The position numbers were made by a program, and so were the translations under genes. 64,000 nucleotides of DNA, from assembly GCF_009928485.1 (NCBI RefSeq), contig NZ_JAABNP010000008.1, positions 1 to 64,000 of the forward strand, in the 5' to 3' direction. Below, in pieces: positions 8,884 to 18,613 of the stretch. The stretch is from Clostridium sp. C2-6-12 (lineage in GTDB: Bacteria > Bacillota > Clostridia > Clostridiales > Clostridiaceae). Under the pieces are notes generated by a model that did not search any database, was not told the DNA's origin, and worked only from the letters and a program-made list of their open reading frames with translations. Position 1 is the first letter of the stretch, and the number at the start of each line of letters is the position of its first letter.

Positions 8884-9495
8884 ATGAAAGTAAATAAAGT
8901 TACTAAGGTAAAACCCTTAGCTGAAACAAGATATTTAAGCTTATATGAAGCAGAATATGAAAATAAAATTGGAGAGCTTAGAACATGGACTGTAGCCTCA
9001 AGAAAAAATAATGAAACCCTTCAAAAGCAGTATTTTGAAAATCAAGAAGATACTAATGATGGAGTGATTATTGCTGCTTATCATAAGACAGAAAAGAAAC
9101 TTGTTATAATAAAACAATTTAGAATTCCTCTAAACAGTTTTGTATATGAATTACCGGCAGGACTTATTGATCCAGGTGAAACTGCAAAAAGTACTATTGG
9201 CAGAGAATTAAAAGAAGAAACAGGATTAGAATTAGAAGAGGTTTTAGAAAATAGAGGCGCTGAAAAAGTATATGTTTCAGCAGGTATGACAGATGAAGCA
9301 TTGGCACTTGTATATTGCACATGTACAGGTGAAATATCAGATGAAAATCTTGAAGCCGATGAATGTATAGAACCACTTTTAATATCACAAGAGGAAGCCA
9401 AAAAGTTAATACAAACAAAAGAAAAATTTGATATTAAGTGTTTTTTGCTCCTTCAAAGCTTTGCATTGTTGGGAGAAAAATTATTTGTTGAATAA
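8884..9495 (+). CDS. NUDIX hydrolase, ADP-ribose pyrophosphatase-like
   Basis: The 203-residue protein contains a complete Nudix box, GLIDPGE-X7-RELKEETGL, in its middle. The preceding beta-strand ELPAG and the overall layout resemble ADP-ribose pyrophosphatases, but the substrate is inferred from general similarity only. The start ATG follows AAAGGGG by about 11 bases. It stands alone and ends at the hairpin 9509-9573. Confidence 0.82.
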   Translation: MKVNKVTKVKPLAETRYLSLYEAEYENKIGELRTWTVASRKNNETLQKQYFENQEDTNDGVIIAAYHKTEKKLVIIKQFRIPLNSFVYELPAGLIDPGETAKSTIGRELKEETGLELEEVLENRGAEKVYVSAGMTDEALALVYCTCTGEISDENLEADECIEPLLISQEEAKKLIQTKEKFDIKCFLLLQSFALLGEKLFVE

Positions 9496-9508
9496 CTATA
9501 AATATTAT

Positions 9509-9573
9509 TAAAAGGATTAGAAAATGATATGTTTTATTTAACTACTTCATTTTCTGGTCTTTTTAATTTTTTT
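9509..9573 (+). terminator. Terminator of the Nudix gene
   Basis: AAAAGGATTAGAAAATGA pairs with TCATTTTCTGGTCTTTT across a 19-base loop, and is followed by a T-rich run. Confidence 0.75.
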
Positions 9574-9673
9574 AGATTATTTTAGTTTTTAGTATATTTC
9601 ACAGTAGTATAAATATTTTATTGGGAATATAATTAGTTTTGTTAATAAACGTTAAGTAAAAGGGGTATTTAAT

Positions 9674-11023
9674 ATGGATGAAAACAAAAGAATTAAGAAG
9701 AAATTACTTAGAATAACGTGGCCTATTTTCGTAGAAAGTTTACTATTGTCGACCCTCGGAACTGTAGATACATTAATGGTGAGCAGATATTCTGATAATG
9801 CAGTTGCAGCAGTAGGAGTATCTAATCAAATAATAAATATGATTAATTTACTTTTTGTAGTAATAACTGCAGGTACTTCTATTTTAGTGGCCCAGTATAT
9901 AGGTGCCAATAAGGATGGAAAGAAGAGTAATGAAATATTTCAGTTATGTGGTATGTCTATTGGTTACAATGCTTTAATAGGACTAGTTTTAAGCTTAATA
10001 TTATCATTTTTAGGAATAGAATTTTTAAAACTATTAAATACTTCTAATGATATATTATATTTAGCTAATGATTTTTTAAAGATTGTAGGTGGATTTATAT
10101 TCATTCAAGCAATATCAATGACATTTACTGCTATTTTGCGTCCTCATGGTTATGTTAAAATATGCATGTATGTAACACTGCTTATTAATGTTATAAATGC
10201 AATTCTTAATTACATACTTATCTTTGGTAAATTTGGCGCTCCTGAACTTGGAGTAGTAGGTTCAGCACTGGGGACAACTATAAGTAAATTTATTGGATTA
10301 TGTATATTGGGAGGTTTTGTTTATATAAAGATACTCAAAGGTTATTCAATAAAATTATTATGGCCTCTTCCCCTTATACATCTTAAGAATGTTATGACAA
10401 TAGGAATTCCATCAGCTGGTGAAAATATGTCTTATAGTTTAGCTCAGCTTGCATTAATGAGCTTTATTAATACCATAAGTGTTGAAACTGTTACAACAAG
10501 AAGTTATGTTAATAATATAGTAAGCTTTGCAGTTTTATTTTCAGCTGCACTTGCCCAAGGTAATGGAATAATAGTAGGCAGGTTAATTGGTGAAAAGAAA
10601 AATGATGCGGCTTTGAATTTTGGATTTTTTTCAATAAAAAAAGCTATAATTTTATCTACAGGAATGGCTGGAATATTTGCTATACTTGGGCATCCTTTAA
10701 TGAGAATATTCACTGAAAACCAAGAAATCATAAAACTTGGTGCAACAGTAATTTGGATTGATGTGATATTAGAAATAGGACGAGCCACTAATGTTGTTGG
10801 TATAGGGGCGCTTAAAGCAGTGGGAGATGTTAAATTTCCAGTAGTTATTGGAGTCTTTTCTATGTGGGTTATAGCTGTAGGGCTAGGGTATGTACTTTCA
10901 ATACCATGTGGACTTGGGTTAATAGGAATATGGATTGGCTTAGCTTCAGATGAGTGTTTTAGAGCTATTTTAGTAATATTTAGATGGAAAAATCGTAAGT
11001 GGGAAGGTAAAGCATTTGTGTAA
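9674..11023 (+). CDS. MATE family efflux transporter
   Basis: This 449-residue protein has about twelve hydrophobic helices and the two-fold MatE layout. The first half begins with ITWPIFVESLLLSTLGTVDT, and a corresponding segment (GIPSAGENMSYSL) starts the second half near residue 245. MATE proteins export cationic drugs or metabolites using Na+ or H+; the substrate cannot be read here. AAAAGGGG lies 9 bases before ATG. No regulator gene is adjacent. Confidence 0.88.
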   Translation: MDENKRIKKKLLRITWPIFVESLLLSTLGTVDTLMVSRYSDNAVAAVGVSNQIINMINLLFVVITAGTSILVAQYIGANKDGKKSNEIFQLCGMSIGYNALIGLVLSLILSFLGIEFLKLLNTSNDILYLANDFLKIVGGFIFIQAISMTFTAILRPHGYVKICMYVTLLINVINAILNYILIFGKFGAPELGVVGSALGTTISKFIGLCILGGFVYIKILKGYSIKLLWPLPLIHLKNVMTIGIPSAGENMSYSLAQLALMSFINTISVETVTTRSYVNNIVSFAVLFSAALAQGNGIIVGRLIGEKKNDAALNFGFFSIKKAIILSTGMAGIFAILGHPLMRIFTENQEIIKLGATVIWIDVILEIGRATNVVGIGALKAVGDVKFPVVIGVFSMWVIAVGLGYVLSIPCGLGLIGIWIGLASDECFRAILVIFRWKNRKWEGKAFV

Positions 11024-11032
11024 ATTATATTA

Positions 11033-11095
11033 CAGTTAATAATTAAGGAAGAAAAGCCACAGGCTTATAGATAAATTGATATTTTTTAGAAATAG
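11033..11095 (+). repeat. Dispersed repeat family B, copy 3
   Basis: Reads AATAATTAAGGAAGAAAAGC then CACAGGCTTATAG. It is followed by low-complexity TTAACTCTTAACTATGAACT tracts to about 11150. It fills the gap between the MATE gene and the DUF815 gene; no gene is seen. Confidence 0.55.
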
Positions 11096-11232
11096 AGTTG
11101 CAATTTCATCATTAACTCTTAACTATGAACTCATAACTTATAGCTGTATATGGTTGTCAGAATAAAGATGGTAAATTTCTTGTAATAGTAGTAAACTATT
11201 ATTAAATTTAATTTCTATGGGGGGCAATAGAT

Positions 11233-12561
11233 ATGAATACAGAATTCGAAAAAATCAAAAAAGCAAATGTACTTATAAATTCACTATGTATTTTTACTAA
11301 TTTAAGAGAAGATAGTGTATTAGTAAAATACAAAAAGTTATTAAAATATCTAAGTAAAAAGGATATTTCTATAGAAAAAGGAATTACCTTTTACAATGAT
11401 TTTGTTTATGAGCTTTTAAAAAAAGCTGAGGGGATATCATTTAAGAAGTACATAATTGATTTAATTTTTTTAGACAATAATTCCTTTACAGCTATGATTG
11501 ATCGTGAGGATTTAAGCAATAAGTACATTGTAGAGCAAGTTAAGTACGAGCTTAAAGCTCTTGAATATATTACAAGCATCAATTCAGAGGATTTAAAAGA
11601 AGCTATTATACATAAGTCTAAGGCAAAAGAATTTGAAGCAGAAATTATAAGCTCATTAATAAACTTTGAAGTTAATTCTAATGAAGATTATAGTTCGTAT
11701 AAAGCAATGGATAAACTAAAATTAAATATTCTTAATTGCGATAATTGGGGAGATTCTTTGGAAAACATTATAGAGTTTTATAAGCAATATGGAACTGGAA
11801 TATTTGGTGAATATATAGCTTTTGTTTGGGAGCACGAAGAAGACAAAACCTATCTTAGAGGTATAGATGCACCAGATCCTATTAAATTAAAAGATTTAGT
11901 TGGATATGAAGATCAAAAGGAAACAATCATTGAAAATACTAAACAATTTTTAAGTGGATATCCAGCTAATAATATTTTACTATATGGTTCTAGAGGCACT
12001 GGAAAATCTTCGACTGTTAAAGCTATTATAAATGAATATTATAGTGAAGGCTTAAGACTTATAGAAGTAGATAAAAATAAGCTTGTAGATTTTACAAAAA
12101 TAATAAGAATTCTTAAAAATAAAAAATTGAAATTTATAATATTTGTTGATGATTTGGTATTTGAAGATGGAGAGGCTAGTTATTCGGCTTTAAAGACCAT
12201 TTTAGAGGGTGGAGTAGAAAATAGGTCTAATAACATATTGATCTATGCAACAACTAATAGAAAGCATCTAGTGAAAGAAACCTTTAGCGAAAGAGCCTCA
12301 GATGATGTTCACGCTAATGATACTATAGAAGAAAAATTATCTTTATCAGATAGATTTGGAATAACTGTTTCCTTCTATTCGCCAGACCAAAAAGAATACT
12401 TAAAAATAATAGATGGAATAGTTGAAGCACGTGGACTTGAAGTAGATATGGATTATGTACATGCAGAAGCTTTAAAATGGGTAAGATGGCATAATGCACG
12501 TTCTCCAAGAACAGCAAAGCAATTTATAAATTGGCTAGAAGGAACATTAAAAAATAATTAA
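11233..12561 (+). CDS. DUF815 AAA-type ATPase
   Basis: The first 200 residues are helical and not recognised. From about 210 the protein is a DUF815 ATPase: LKDLVGYEDQKETIIENT, Walker A in LYGSRGTGKSSTV, Walker B in FIIFVDDLVF, then a sensor segment ILIYATTNRKHLV. DUF815 proteins resemble AAA+ ATPases; their cellular role is unknown. GGGGGG about 9 bases before ATG supports the start. A strong terminator follows at 12566. Confidence 0.85.
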   Translation: MNTEFEKIKKANVLINSLCIFTNLREDSVLVKYKKLLKYLSKKDISIEKGITFYNDFVYELLKKAEGISFKKYIIDLIFLDNNSFTAMIDREDLSNKYIVEQVKYELKALEYITSINSEDLKEAIIHKSKAKEFEAEIISSLINFEVNSNEDYSSYKAMDKLKLNILNCDNWGDSLENIIEFYKQYGTGIFGEYIAFVWEHEEDKTYLRGIDAPDPIKLKDLVGYEDQKETIIENTKQFLSGYPANNILLYGSRGTGKSSTVKAIINEYYSEGLRLIEVDKNKLVDFTKIIRILKNKKLKFIIFVDDLVFEDGEASYSALKTILEGGVENRSNNILIYATTNRKHLVKETFSERASDDVHANDTIEEKLSLSDRFGITVSFYSPDQKEYLKIIDGIVEARGLEVDMDYVHAEALKWVRWHNARSPRTAKQFINWLEGTLKNN

Positions 12562-12565
12562 ATGA

Positions 12566-12597
12566 AAAATAGAAGGTAACTATACCTTCTATTTTTT
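12566..12597 (+). terminator. Intrinsic terminator
   Basis: Thirteen perfect pairs, AAAATAGAAGGTA with TACCTTCTATTTT, loop ACTA, then T-run. It ends the DUF815 gene and can also serve the convergent ferritin gene. Confidence 0.88.
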
Positions 12598-12687
12598 ATG
12601 TCTCATTAAAGGTTAAAGCATATAATACTTTATATTAACATTATTCTTACTCAATTCTAATCTCTTAACTCATAACTCTAAACTGAT

Positions 12688-13203
12688 CTAAGCGTTAGTT
12701 GTAGTTGGAGGAGTATAAACTCTTGCTGCAAGTTCATCATCTAACATATATAAAGCAGCTGGATTATTTTCAGCTCTTTTAATTTTCTTTAAAATAGTAT
12801 TAAATGTATTTTCCTCTTCAACTTGCTCGTTAATAAACCAGTTAAGAAGACTTATAGTTGCATGTTCTTTTTCTTCAGTAGCTATGTCAGCAATTTTATA
12901 TAATCTGCTTGTTACAACTTGCTCATGTTCATAACCTGTTTCAAATACATTAATTACATTATCAAAATTGCTATGAGGCTTTTCTATTTGTTCTAATGTG
13001 ACAACACCGTTCTTTTGGAATATATAATCATAGAATTTCATAGCGTGAAATAATTCTTCTTGAGATTGAACCTTAAAGAAGTTTGCAAATCCACTTAAAT
13101 CAATAGATTCACAATAAGAAGCCATAGCTAAATAAACATATGCTGAATAAATTTCAAAATTAACTTGAGCATTTAAATGTTTTAATAATTTTTCACTTAA
13201 CAT
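12688..13203 (-). CDS. ftnA: Ferritin
   Basis: The 171-residue four-helix protein shows ferroxidase-site residues: Glu in NFEIYSAYVYLAM, then QSQEELFHAMKFYDY and later EKEHATISLLNW and EQVEEE. This is the non-haem ferritin type that stores iron. The upstream AAGGGAG is only 2 bases from ATG 13209 but 8 from ATG 13203, so the latter is preferred. It is single and convergent with the DUF815 gene. No convincing Fur or PerR box was found in the AT-rich upstream DNA. Confidence 0.92.
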   Translation of the reverse strand: MLSEKLLKHLNAQVNFEIYSAYVYLAMASYCESIDLSGFANFFKVQSQEELFHAMKFYDYIFQKNGVVTLEQIEKPHSNFDNVINVFETGYEHEQVVTSRLYKIADIATEEKEHATISLLNWFINEQVEEENTFNTILKKIKRAENNPAALYMLDDELAARVYTPPTTTNA

Positions 13204-13486
13204 ATTCATCTCTCCCTTTTATATAAAATTCTCTCATAAATAATAATAAATATTATTTAAGAACATTTTACAACTTTTTTGTTATTTTAGCAAATCATAT
13301 TTACATAAAATGCTAATGTTTTTCTATACAAAACTTATCTATAATTATATAGGATATATGTCCAGTTAATTTTTATTCACAAGCATAAGTAAATATGGCT
13401 TAGTTCTTTTTAGTATAACTTTTATTATAAAACCAATAATATATAATGTAGTCTTTAAAATAAATGAAAAGCAGGAGGGAATTTAT

Positions 13487-13630
13487 ATGTCAAAAGAGAA
13501 AAAAGAAAAGCTTATTTTAAATACTGGAGATATGTCACAAGCAAAGGTTAAATCTTTTGTAGAAAGAGAAGATATTGAAAATAAAGTTGTATCAAGAGGT
13601 AGGGATATTACCATCAATCAAAAACACTAA
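13487..13630 (+). CDS. Small lysine/glutamate-rich hypothetical protein (47 aa)
   Basis: A 47-residue reading frame begins MSKEKKEKLILNTG and ends ITINQKH. AGGAGGG lies 8 bases before its ATG, one of the best ribosome binding sites in the area, and the codon use is like its neighbours. No membrane segment, cysteine or known motif is visible. I do not recognise it; it stands alone between ferritin and the pentapeptide protein. Confidence 0.65.
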   Translation: MSKEKKEKLILNTGDMSQAKVKSFVEREDIENKVVSRGRDITINQKH

Positions 13631-13806
13631 TTAAAAACTTAAATAATTGTATTTTCTTAAATTAACTGTATAGGTTATTTGTTTTTTATCTAAGATATTA
13701 TGGCTAAAATAAATAATGTCTTATAGTGATAATTATTCATAAATATGATAATATATATAAATAAAACTAAATTAATAACTTATTTGATAAATGGAAGGAA
13801 ATAATT

Positions 13807-14451
13807 ATGGCTATAAACAGAAGTGCACCAGAAAATTTTCATTATGATAATGCTGAAAAAACTAATAAAAATTTTATTTATAAAAATTTGAATAGAAGTA
13901 AATGCTACAACTGCAATTTTTCAAATTCAAATTTCGATTATGCAAGCTTAAGAGGAGCTCATTTTAAAAAATGTAATTTTTTTAGATGCAGTTTTAAAGG
14001 CTCAGAATTTATAGGATCTAATCTTAAAGGCTGTAAGTTTAAAGAAGCAAAATTTGAAGATACAGTTTTTGAAGGTGCTTATTTAGATGGTTCAGACTTT
14101 ATTGATGCTAAATTTAAAAATACAATCTTTGTAGGTTGCGATATCTCTAAGGCGAAGAATTTAAATGAAGATGGCAAAGGAATAAGAGTTTTTGAAACAA
14201 TGCCTGAATTTGAAATGGACGAGGAATTTGAAAAACTAGTTTTAAGTTTAAATGAAAATCAATACATCAAAAAATCAAGACTTTTTGATACTAAAGATGG
14301 AAAAATTAATACATTAACCCTAATGATTTTAAGTGAAAAATTTGACAAAGACACTTTAATAGAAGGATTACACTATATTAAATTTGAAATAGATAAAGAT
14401 TTTCATACATTAAGCTATGTTATTAAAGCTATAGAAAGTATGCACATATAA
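13807..14451 (+). CDS. Pentapeptide repeat protein
   Basis: Residues 30-120 consist of pentapeptide repeats of the A(N/D)FXX kind, for example NCNFS NSNFD YASLR GAHFK, with unusually many Cys and Phe. Such repeats form a right-handed square beta-helix; some members mimic DNA and protect gyrase, but function cannot be inferred from the repeat alone. The last 90 residues are non-repeat and unrecognised. GGAAGG lies 8-9 bases before ATG. Confidence 0.85.
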   Translation: MAINRSAPENFHYDNAEKTNKNFIYKNLNRSKCYNCNFSNSNFDYASLRGAHFKKCNFFRCSFKGSEFIGSNLKGCKFKEAKFEDTVFEGAYLDGSDFIDAKFKNTIFVGCDISKAKNLNEDGKGIRVFETMPEFEMDEEFEKLVLSLNENQYIKKSRLFDTKDGKINTLTLMILSEKFDKDTLIEGLHYIKFEIDKDFHTLSYVIKAIESMHI

Positions 14452-14619
14452 AAAGAGTGGCTATGCCACAATACGGAACTTATCACATGTAAAAAAAGCA
14501 GCTATACACTTACTAATAAGATGAGCTATGCTACAACCAGAATTTTTCTGTAATTAGCAACTTTTCACCTATAAGAATAACACCTATGCTACAAGAATGA
14601 ATTTTTCTCAAGTAAAAAA
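14452..14619 (+). repeat. Dispersed repeat family A, copy 2 (several worn tandem units)
   Basis: Begins AAAGAGTGGCTATGCCACAA then TACGGAACTTATC, 96% like copy 1 in the core by eye, and continues with degraded units carrying GAGCTATGCTACAAC and ACCTATGCTACAAG. It starts at the stop codon of the pentapeptide gene. Confidence 0.75.
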
Positions 14620-14658
14620 GATTTGTTACATATGTTTAATAAGGGAGAAATATTGAAT

Positions 14659-14808
14659 ATGAGTTATGATTCTGATAAAAAGAAAATAACACTTACAGAA
14701 GAACAAGCAGCTAGAGCAGCAGAGGCTGTATTAAATGGATGGCTTAGAAATGATGATAATACTAATCCTCCTAAAAAGAAGGTTAAAAAGGACGAAAAAC
14801 AAAAGTAA
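14659..14808 (+). CDS. Small hypothetical protein with lysine-rich tail (49 aa)
   Basis: The protein begins MSYDSDKKKITL, has an amphipathic segment EEQAARAAEAVLNGWL, and ends in a run of Lys (PKKKVKKDEKQK). AAGGGAG at 14641-14647 is 11 bases from ATG 14659 and 5 from TTG 14653, so the start is uncertain by two codons. I do not recognise it. A strong terminator follows at 14826. Confidence 0.6.
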   Translation: MSYDSDKKKITLTEEQAARAAEAVLNGWLRNDDNTNPPKKKVKKDEKQK

Positions 14809-14825
14809 TTATAAAGATCTTGTTA

Positions 14826-14862
14826 ATTGCAGATTAAATAATCATTAATCTGCAATTTTTTT
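14826..14862 (+). terminator. Intrinsic terminator
   Basis: Twelve-pair stem ATTGCAGATTAA with TTAATCTGCAAT, 7-base loop, then TTTTTTT. Confidence 0.9.
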
Positions 14863-15007
14863 GTGAGTTTTGAATATTTTATATTAGTAAAGAAATAATA
14901 CATATATAATTAATTAGTTAAAATAAAATTTTTATATTGAAGTCTTAACCCAATAAAATAATACTATTTAGTCTATGTACATAAAAAATTGGGAGGAAAT
15001 ATTTATC

Positions 15008-15496
15008 TTGGAAAAAAGAGTTCTTATAAAAGGCAAGCATCTTATTAAATCTAATGTTAATGAATATAAAATATATACTCCAGATATCACTCAAAAATAT
15101 GAAAAAATGCTTAAAACTATGTATAAGATGATAAAAGATAAAAATAAAGTTAAATTTCTAATGTATGATAAGGTATGGAAATGGTATGAAAATGAAGAGT
15201 TTATGAATATAAGTTTAGAAAAAATATATATTAAAGCTAAATTGGGTTCTTTTACAAGTGGTGGATGTGGAATTGGCGCATCGTTATTAGCAGGATTAAC
15301 AGCTAGTGGTATTTATTCATACATTGATAACTATATAAAAAAATTAGGAACTTCTTTTGTAGTTTTATATGTAGTATTAATTTTAGCTTTTGGATTTAAA
15401 ATCTTATATAATGAAGATAAAAAGGTAGAAATGTATAATATGTTTCTTGAAGTATTAAACAACCTACAAGATGATAATAATGAGAAATTAGGATAA
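15008..15496 (+). CDS. Hypothetical protein with two membrane segments
   Basis: The first 85 residues are charged and begin LEKRVLIKGKHLIKS. They are followed by a glycine-rich hydrophobic hairpin: GGCGIGASLLAGLTASG and then LGTSFVVLYVVLILAFGF, each long enough to cross the membrane. GGAGG at 14992-14996 favours TTG 15008; the upstream in-frame ATG 14975 has no ribosome binding site. Function unknown. It leads a run of three short genes. Confidence 0.55.
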   Translation: MEKRVLIKGKHLIKSNVNEYKIYTPDITQKYEKMLKTMYKMIKDKNKVKFLMYDKVWKWYENEEFMNISLEKIYIKAKLGSFTSGGCGIGASLLAGLTASGIYSYIDNYIKKLGTSFVVLYVVLILAFGFKILYNEDKKVEMYNMFLEVLNNLQDDNNEKLG

Positions 15497-15560
15497 TATA
15501 AATACGGATAAAAGAACGCTATTGTGGACAATATAATCTTGTAGAAAGGAAGTGTTTAAT

Positions 15561-15782
15561 ATGAATGATAAATCTAAATCAAATAATATTGAAAGTTTCT
15601 CAAGTATTAAGCCAGAAAAAAGTGATAGTAGTGTTACTAATTCCTATAGTGATGGAAAAGAAAAGAAAAATGAGGGTTATAATGATTGGCAATCTGTACC
15701 TAGAACTTATGATAAAAATGAATCTTGTCATAAGCATGAAAAAACAGCAACAAATAACCAATGGTGTTCTTGTAACAAATAA
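15561..15782 (+). CDS. Small hydrophilic protein with His/Cys-rich C-terminus (73 aa)
   Basis: The frame starts MNDKSKSNNIESFSS, is rich in Ser, Asn and Lys, and ends with CHKHEK and QWCSCNK, spacing that could hold a metal ion. AAAGGAAG lies 8 bases before ATG 15561; the in-frame GTG at 15552 is too close to it. The following small gene also ends in W-C. I do not recognise either. Confidence 0.6.
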   Translation: MNDKSKSNNIESFSSIKPEKSDSSVTNSYSDGKEKKNEGYNDWQSVPRTYDKNESCHKHEKTATNNQWCSCNK

Positions 15783-15829
15783 TAACCTTAAAAGTAATTT
15801 GCAATATATATGTAGAGGAAGTGATTATT

Positions 15830-16003
15830 ATGAGTAAAAAAGATAAAAATTATTCTACTGAAAATAATATGAACGACGGATATTACGATTATCATGGAGG
15901 ATACATTTCATATGATCCTGCGCAATTAACTGAGCATTATACTGTAAAGGGATTTGAAGGTAAGATAAAAAAACCACAAATATCAAAAAGTAAATGGTGT
16001 TAA
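15830..16003 (+). CDS. Small Tyr/Gly-rich protein ending in Trp-Cys (57 aa)
   Basis: The frame begins MSKKDKNYSTENNMND, has an aromatic stretch GYYDYHGGYISYDP, and ends SKSKWC. AGAGGAAG is 8 bases before ATG 15830. It lies 47 bases after the 73-residue protein gene and is probably in the same transcript, closed by the hairpin at 16058. Function unknown. Confidence 0.6.
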   Translation: MSKKDKNYSTENNMNDGYYDYHGGYISYDPAQLTEHYTVKGFEGKIKKPQISKSKWC

Positions 16004-16057
16004 TGAATAAAAAAATAAAATTTGTATATAATATTAATGGAATCTAATATGCTTTAT

Positions 16058-16114
16058 GTTTCCTTCAGTTACCATAATGTATTTGTTATGAATAATTGAA
16101 GGAAACGTTTTTGC
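16058..16114 (+). terminator. Terminator of the small-protein genes
   Basis: GTTTCCTTCAGTTA pairs with TAATTGAAGGAAAC (one G-U), followed by GTTTTTG. The 383-base gap to the GNAT gene holds this hairpin and another at 16250; nothing else is seen. Confidence 0.7.
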
Positions 16115-16249
16115 GTTTAAAATTGAAAATAGTATTATATGTTACTTTTGCACCATATTATCGGTTGACTATAACTTTTCCAAGAACTATAATTTAGGCA
16201 TATGGTATAAATAATATATTAATATGATATGTAAATTTGTATAGACTAA

Positions 16250-16290
16250 GGTATAAAAAGTCCATTAAATTGTTTAATAGACTTTTTGGT
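16250..16290 (+). terminator. Second hairpin with T-run
   Basis: AAAAAGTC-C-ATTAAA pairs with TTTAAT-A-GACTTTTT, loop TTG. No gene lies between this hairpin and 16058, so it may be a back-up terminator, or end a short transcript not recognised. Confidence 0.6.
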
Positions 16291-16386
16291 ATTAAAATTG
16301 ACTTCCTTTTTTACACAAAATAGACTATGATTCACAACATTTATATATTTATATTCATATTACAAATGGGGAAAGAGGAATTTTAT

Positions 16387-16980
16387 ATGACTTTTTTAGA
16401 AAAATTATCATTAATTAGGAGTATTAATTTGAAAAATAATTATATTTTAAAAAAACTTAAGTTAATAGTACTAAAAAGAGAAATACTTATGAATATGGAA
16501 ACTATGATCTTTAGACATATAGATAAAAATGAGGATATAACTTTTAGGCATTTTGTTGAAGGTGAAGATGAAGAGTTAAGATGTAATATTCAAAACTCAG
16601 TGTTTTATGATGAAAATAGAATTCCATTAAGTGCAAGTGATATTACAGATGAAGAAGATGAGGATTATTATATAAACAATTTTGGTGTTTTTTTATGCAA
16701 AAATGATGGACAAGCTATTGGATATGGACAAGTTATTTATAGTAATGGAGCATATACAATAGTGAATTTAGGCATTCTTAAGGCATATAGACAAAAAGGA
16801 TATGGAGAAATGCTTCTTAAATATTTAATAAAGCTTTGTTATAATAATTCAATTAAATCTATCTATATAAAAGTAGAAAGAGAAAACATAAGTGCCTTAT
16901 CACTATATAAAAAGATTGGTTTTAAAGAAGACAATCCTATAACATCATTGTATAGAAAAATAAATTTATTTTTTATATAG
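16387..16980 (+). CDS. GNAT family N-acetyltransferase
   Basis: The C-terminal half is a GNAT domain. The acetyl-CoA motif A reads VNLGILKAYRQKGYGEMLL with Q/RXXGXG/A as RQKGYG, and motif B ends with ALSLYKKIGFKE. The N-terminal 60 residues are variable. AGAGGAA 6-7 bases upstream favours ATG 16387 (197 residues), not the ATG 60 bases earlier. Substrate unknown. Confidence 0.8.
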   Translation: MTFLEKLSLIRSINLKNNYILKKLKLIVLKREILMNMETMIFRHIDKNEDITFRHFVEGEDEELRCNIQNSVFYDENRIPLSASDITDEEDEDYYINNFGVFLCKNDGQAIGYGQVIYSNGAYTIVNLGILKAYRQKGYGEMLLKYLIKLCYNNSIKSIYIKVERENISALSLYKKIGFKEDNPITSLYRKINLFFI

Positions 16981-17065
16981 AATTGAATTATTATCCTAGA
17001 CTTTAATTTGTAATTATTATTTGTTATAATACTAAAGGTAATGAATAAAAACGGAGGAAAAAATA

Positions 17066-18436
17066 ATGAATTTTGATATAGAAAAATTAGATGATCAAAA
17101 ATTAAAAGGATCAGAGAAAAAATTATTTTGTATTTCTACATTTGGATGTCAAATGAATGAAGAGGATTCTGAAAAACTATCAGGAATGCTTAAAAGAATA
17201 GGGTATGAGCGTACAGAAAATAAAGAAGAAGCATCTATTATAATTTTTAATACATGTTGTGTTAGAGAAAATGCTGAAAACAAGGTATATGGAAATATTG
17301 GAGCATTAAAAAGACAAAAGAAAGAAAACCCGGATTTAATAATTGCTATATGTGGATGTATGATGCAACAAAAAGGAATGGCAGATGCAATTCTTGAAAA
17401 GTATCCTTATGTTGATATAATATTTGGAACACATAATTCATATAAATTCCCAGAATACTTAAACAGAGTCAAAACTGAAGGGGTACAAATCAAGGAAATT
17501 ATAGATAAGGAAACGGAAATAGTTGAAGGACTTCCTATTGATAGAAAAAGTGATGCAAAAGCCTTTGTAACTATAATGTATGGCTGCAACAACTTTTGTA
17601 CATACTGTATAGTTCCTTATGTTAGAGGAAGAGAAAGAAGCAGAAAACCTGAAGATATAGAAAATGAAATTAGAGATTTGGTAGCCAAAGGATATAAAGA
17701 GGTTACCCTTTTAGGTCAAAATGTTAATTCATATGGAAAAGAATTAGAAGAAGAAATTACTTTTGCTCAGCTTCTAAGAAGGATAAATGAAATAGATGGA
17801 CTTGAAAGAATTAGATTCATGACATCTCACCCTAAGGATTTAACTTTAGATGTTGTTTATGCTATTAGAGATTGTGATAAGATATGTGAGCAAATTCATT
17901 TACCTGTACAAAGTGGTTCTAATAGAATTTTAAAAGAAATGAACAGACATTATACTAGAGAACAGTATATAGAATTAGCTAAAACAATTAGACGTGAAAT
18001 TCCAGATGTAACATTTTCAACAGATTTAATCGTTGGTTTCCCAGGAGAAACTGAAGAGGACTTTAATGAAACTTTAGAATTAGTTAAGGAAATTCAATAT
18101 GACGCTGCCTTTACATACATATATTCAAGAAGAAATTATACTCCAGCAGATAAAATGGAAAATCAAATTCCAGAAGAAATTAAACATGATAGATTTAACA
18201 GACTTCTTGAAATTTCAAATGCGGGGATAGCTATAGGTAATAAGGAAGCAGAAGGCAAGACTTATGAAATTTTAGTTGAAGGCTTTAGTAAAAATGATGA
18301 TTCTAAATTAACTGGTAGAACTAGAAATAATAGAATTGTTAATTTTGAAGGTGGGGAAGAGCTAATTGGAAAATTAGTTAATGTTAAAATAGTTAAAGCA
18401 AATTCTTTCTCTTTAGTGGGGGAATTAGTTAAATAA
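17066..18436 (+). CDS. miaB: tRNA-2-methylthio-N6-dimethylallyladenosine synthase MiaB
   Basis: MiaB methylthiolates i6A37 in tRNAs, acting after MiaA, which is encoded at 26105. The N-terminal cluster domain has Cys in [20 protein letters not shown] and CGCMMQQ. The radical SAM motif is [13 protein letters not shown], and a TRAM domain ends the 456-residue protein. ACGGAGG lies 8 bases before ATG. In many clostridia it is followed by mutS and mutL; here a worn repeat and ybaK follow instead. Confidence 0.95.
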   Translation: MNFDIEKLDDQKLKGSEKKLFCISTFGCQMNEEDSEKLSGMLKRIGYERTENKEEASIIIFNTCCVRENAENKVYGNIGALKRQKKENPDLIIAICGCMMQQKGMADAILEKYPYVDIIFGTHNSYKFPEYLNRVKTEGVQIKEIIDKETEIVEGLPIDRKSDAKAFVTIMYGCNNFCTYCIVPYVRGRERSRKPEDIENEIRDLVAKGYKEVTLLGQNVNSYGKELEEEITFAQLLRRINEIDGLERIRFMTSHPKDLTLDVVYAIRDCDKICEQIHLPVQSGSNRILKEMNRHYTREQYIELAKTIRREIPDVTFSTDLIVGFPGETEEDFNETLELVKEIQYDAAFTYIYSRRNYTPADKMENQIPEEIKHDRFNRLLEISNAGIAIGNKEAEGKTYEILVEGFSKNDDSKLTGRTRNNRIVNFEGGEELIGKLVNVKIVKANSFSLVGELVK

Positions 18437-18445
18437 TAACATACA

Positions 18446-18536
18446 CTACTAAAAGAGCCGCTATATATTTATGAAGGAAGCAGTTATAAACTTCTTAAAA
18501 AAGTTGCTATTCCACAACAAGGATCTTTCCTGAAAC
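18446..18536 (+). repeat. Dispersed repeat family A, copy 3 (worn)
   Basis: AAAAGAGCCGCTATA... and AAAAGTTGCTATTCCACAAC... recall the family A core, with many changes. It lies directly behind miaB, where the usual mutS neighbour is missing. Confidence 0.45.
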
Positions 18537-18613
18537 AAGGAATTTAAATTAAAATAGAACTAAAAGTAAATAGTAAAGAAATATAACTTGAAAATTACTA
18601 AAGTTGATTATAA

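Noticed and set aside
12323..12517. Minus-strand frame of 64 codons within the DUF815 gene
   Set aside because: It has no ribosome binding site and biased composition, and lies antisense to a well-supported ATPase gene.
13210..13300. PerR or Fur box upstream of ferritin
   Set aside because: The AT-rich AAATAATATTTATTA stretch is too low in information to distinguish from background.
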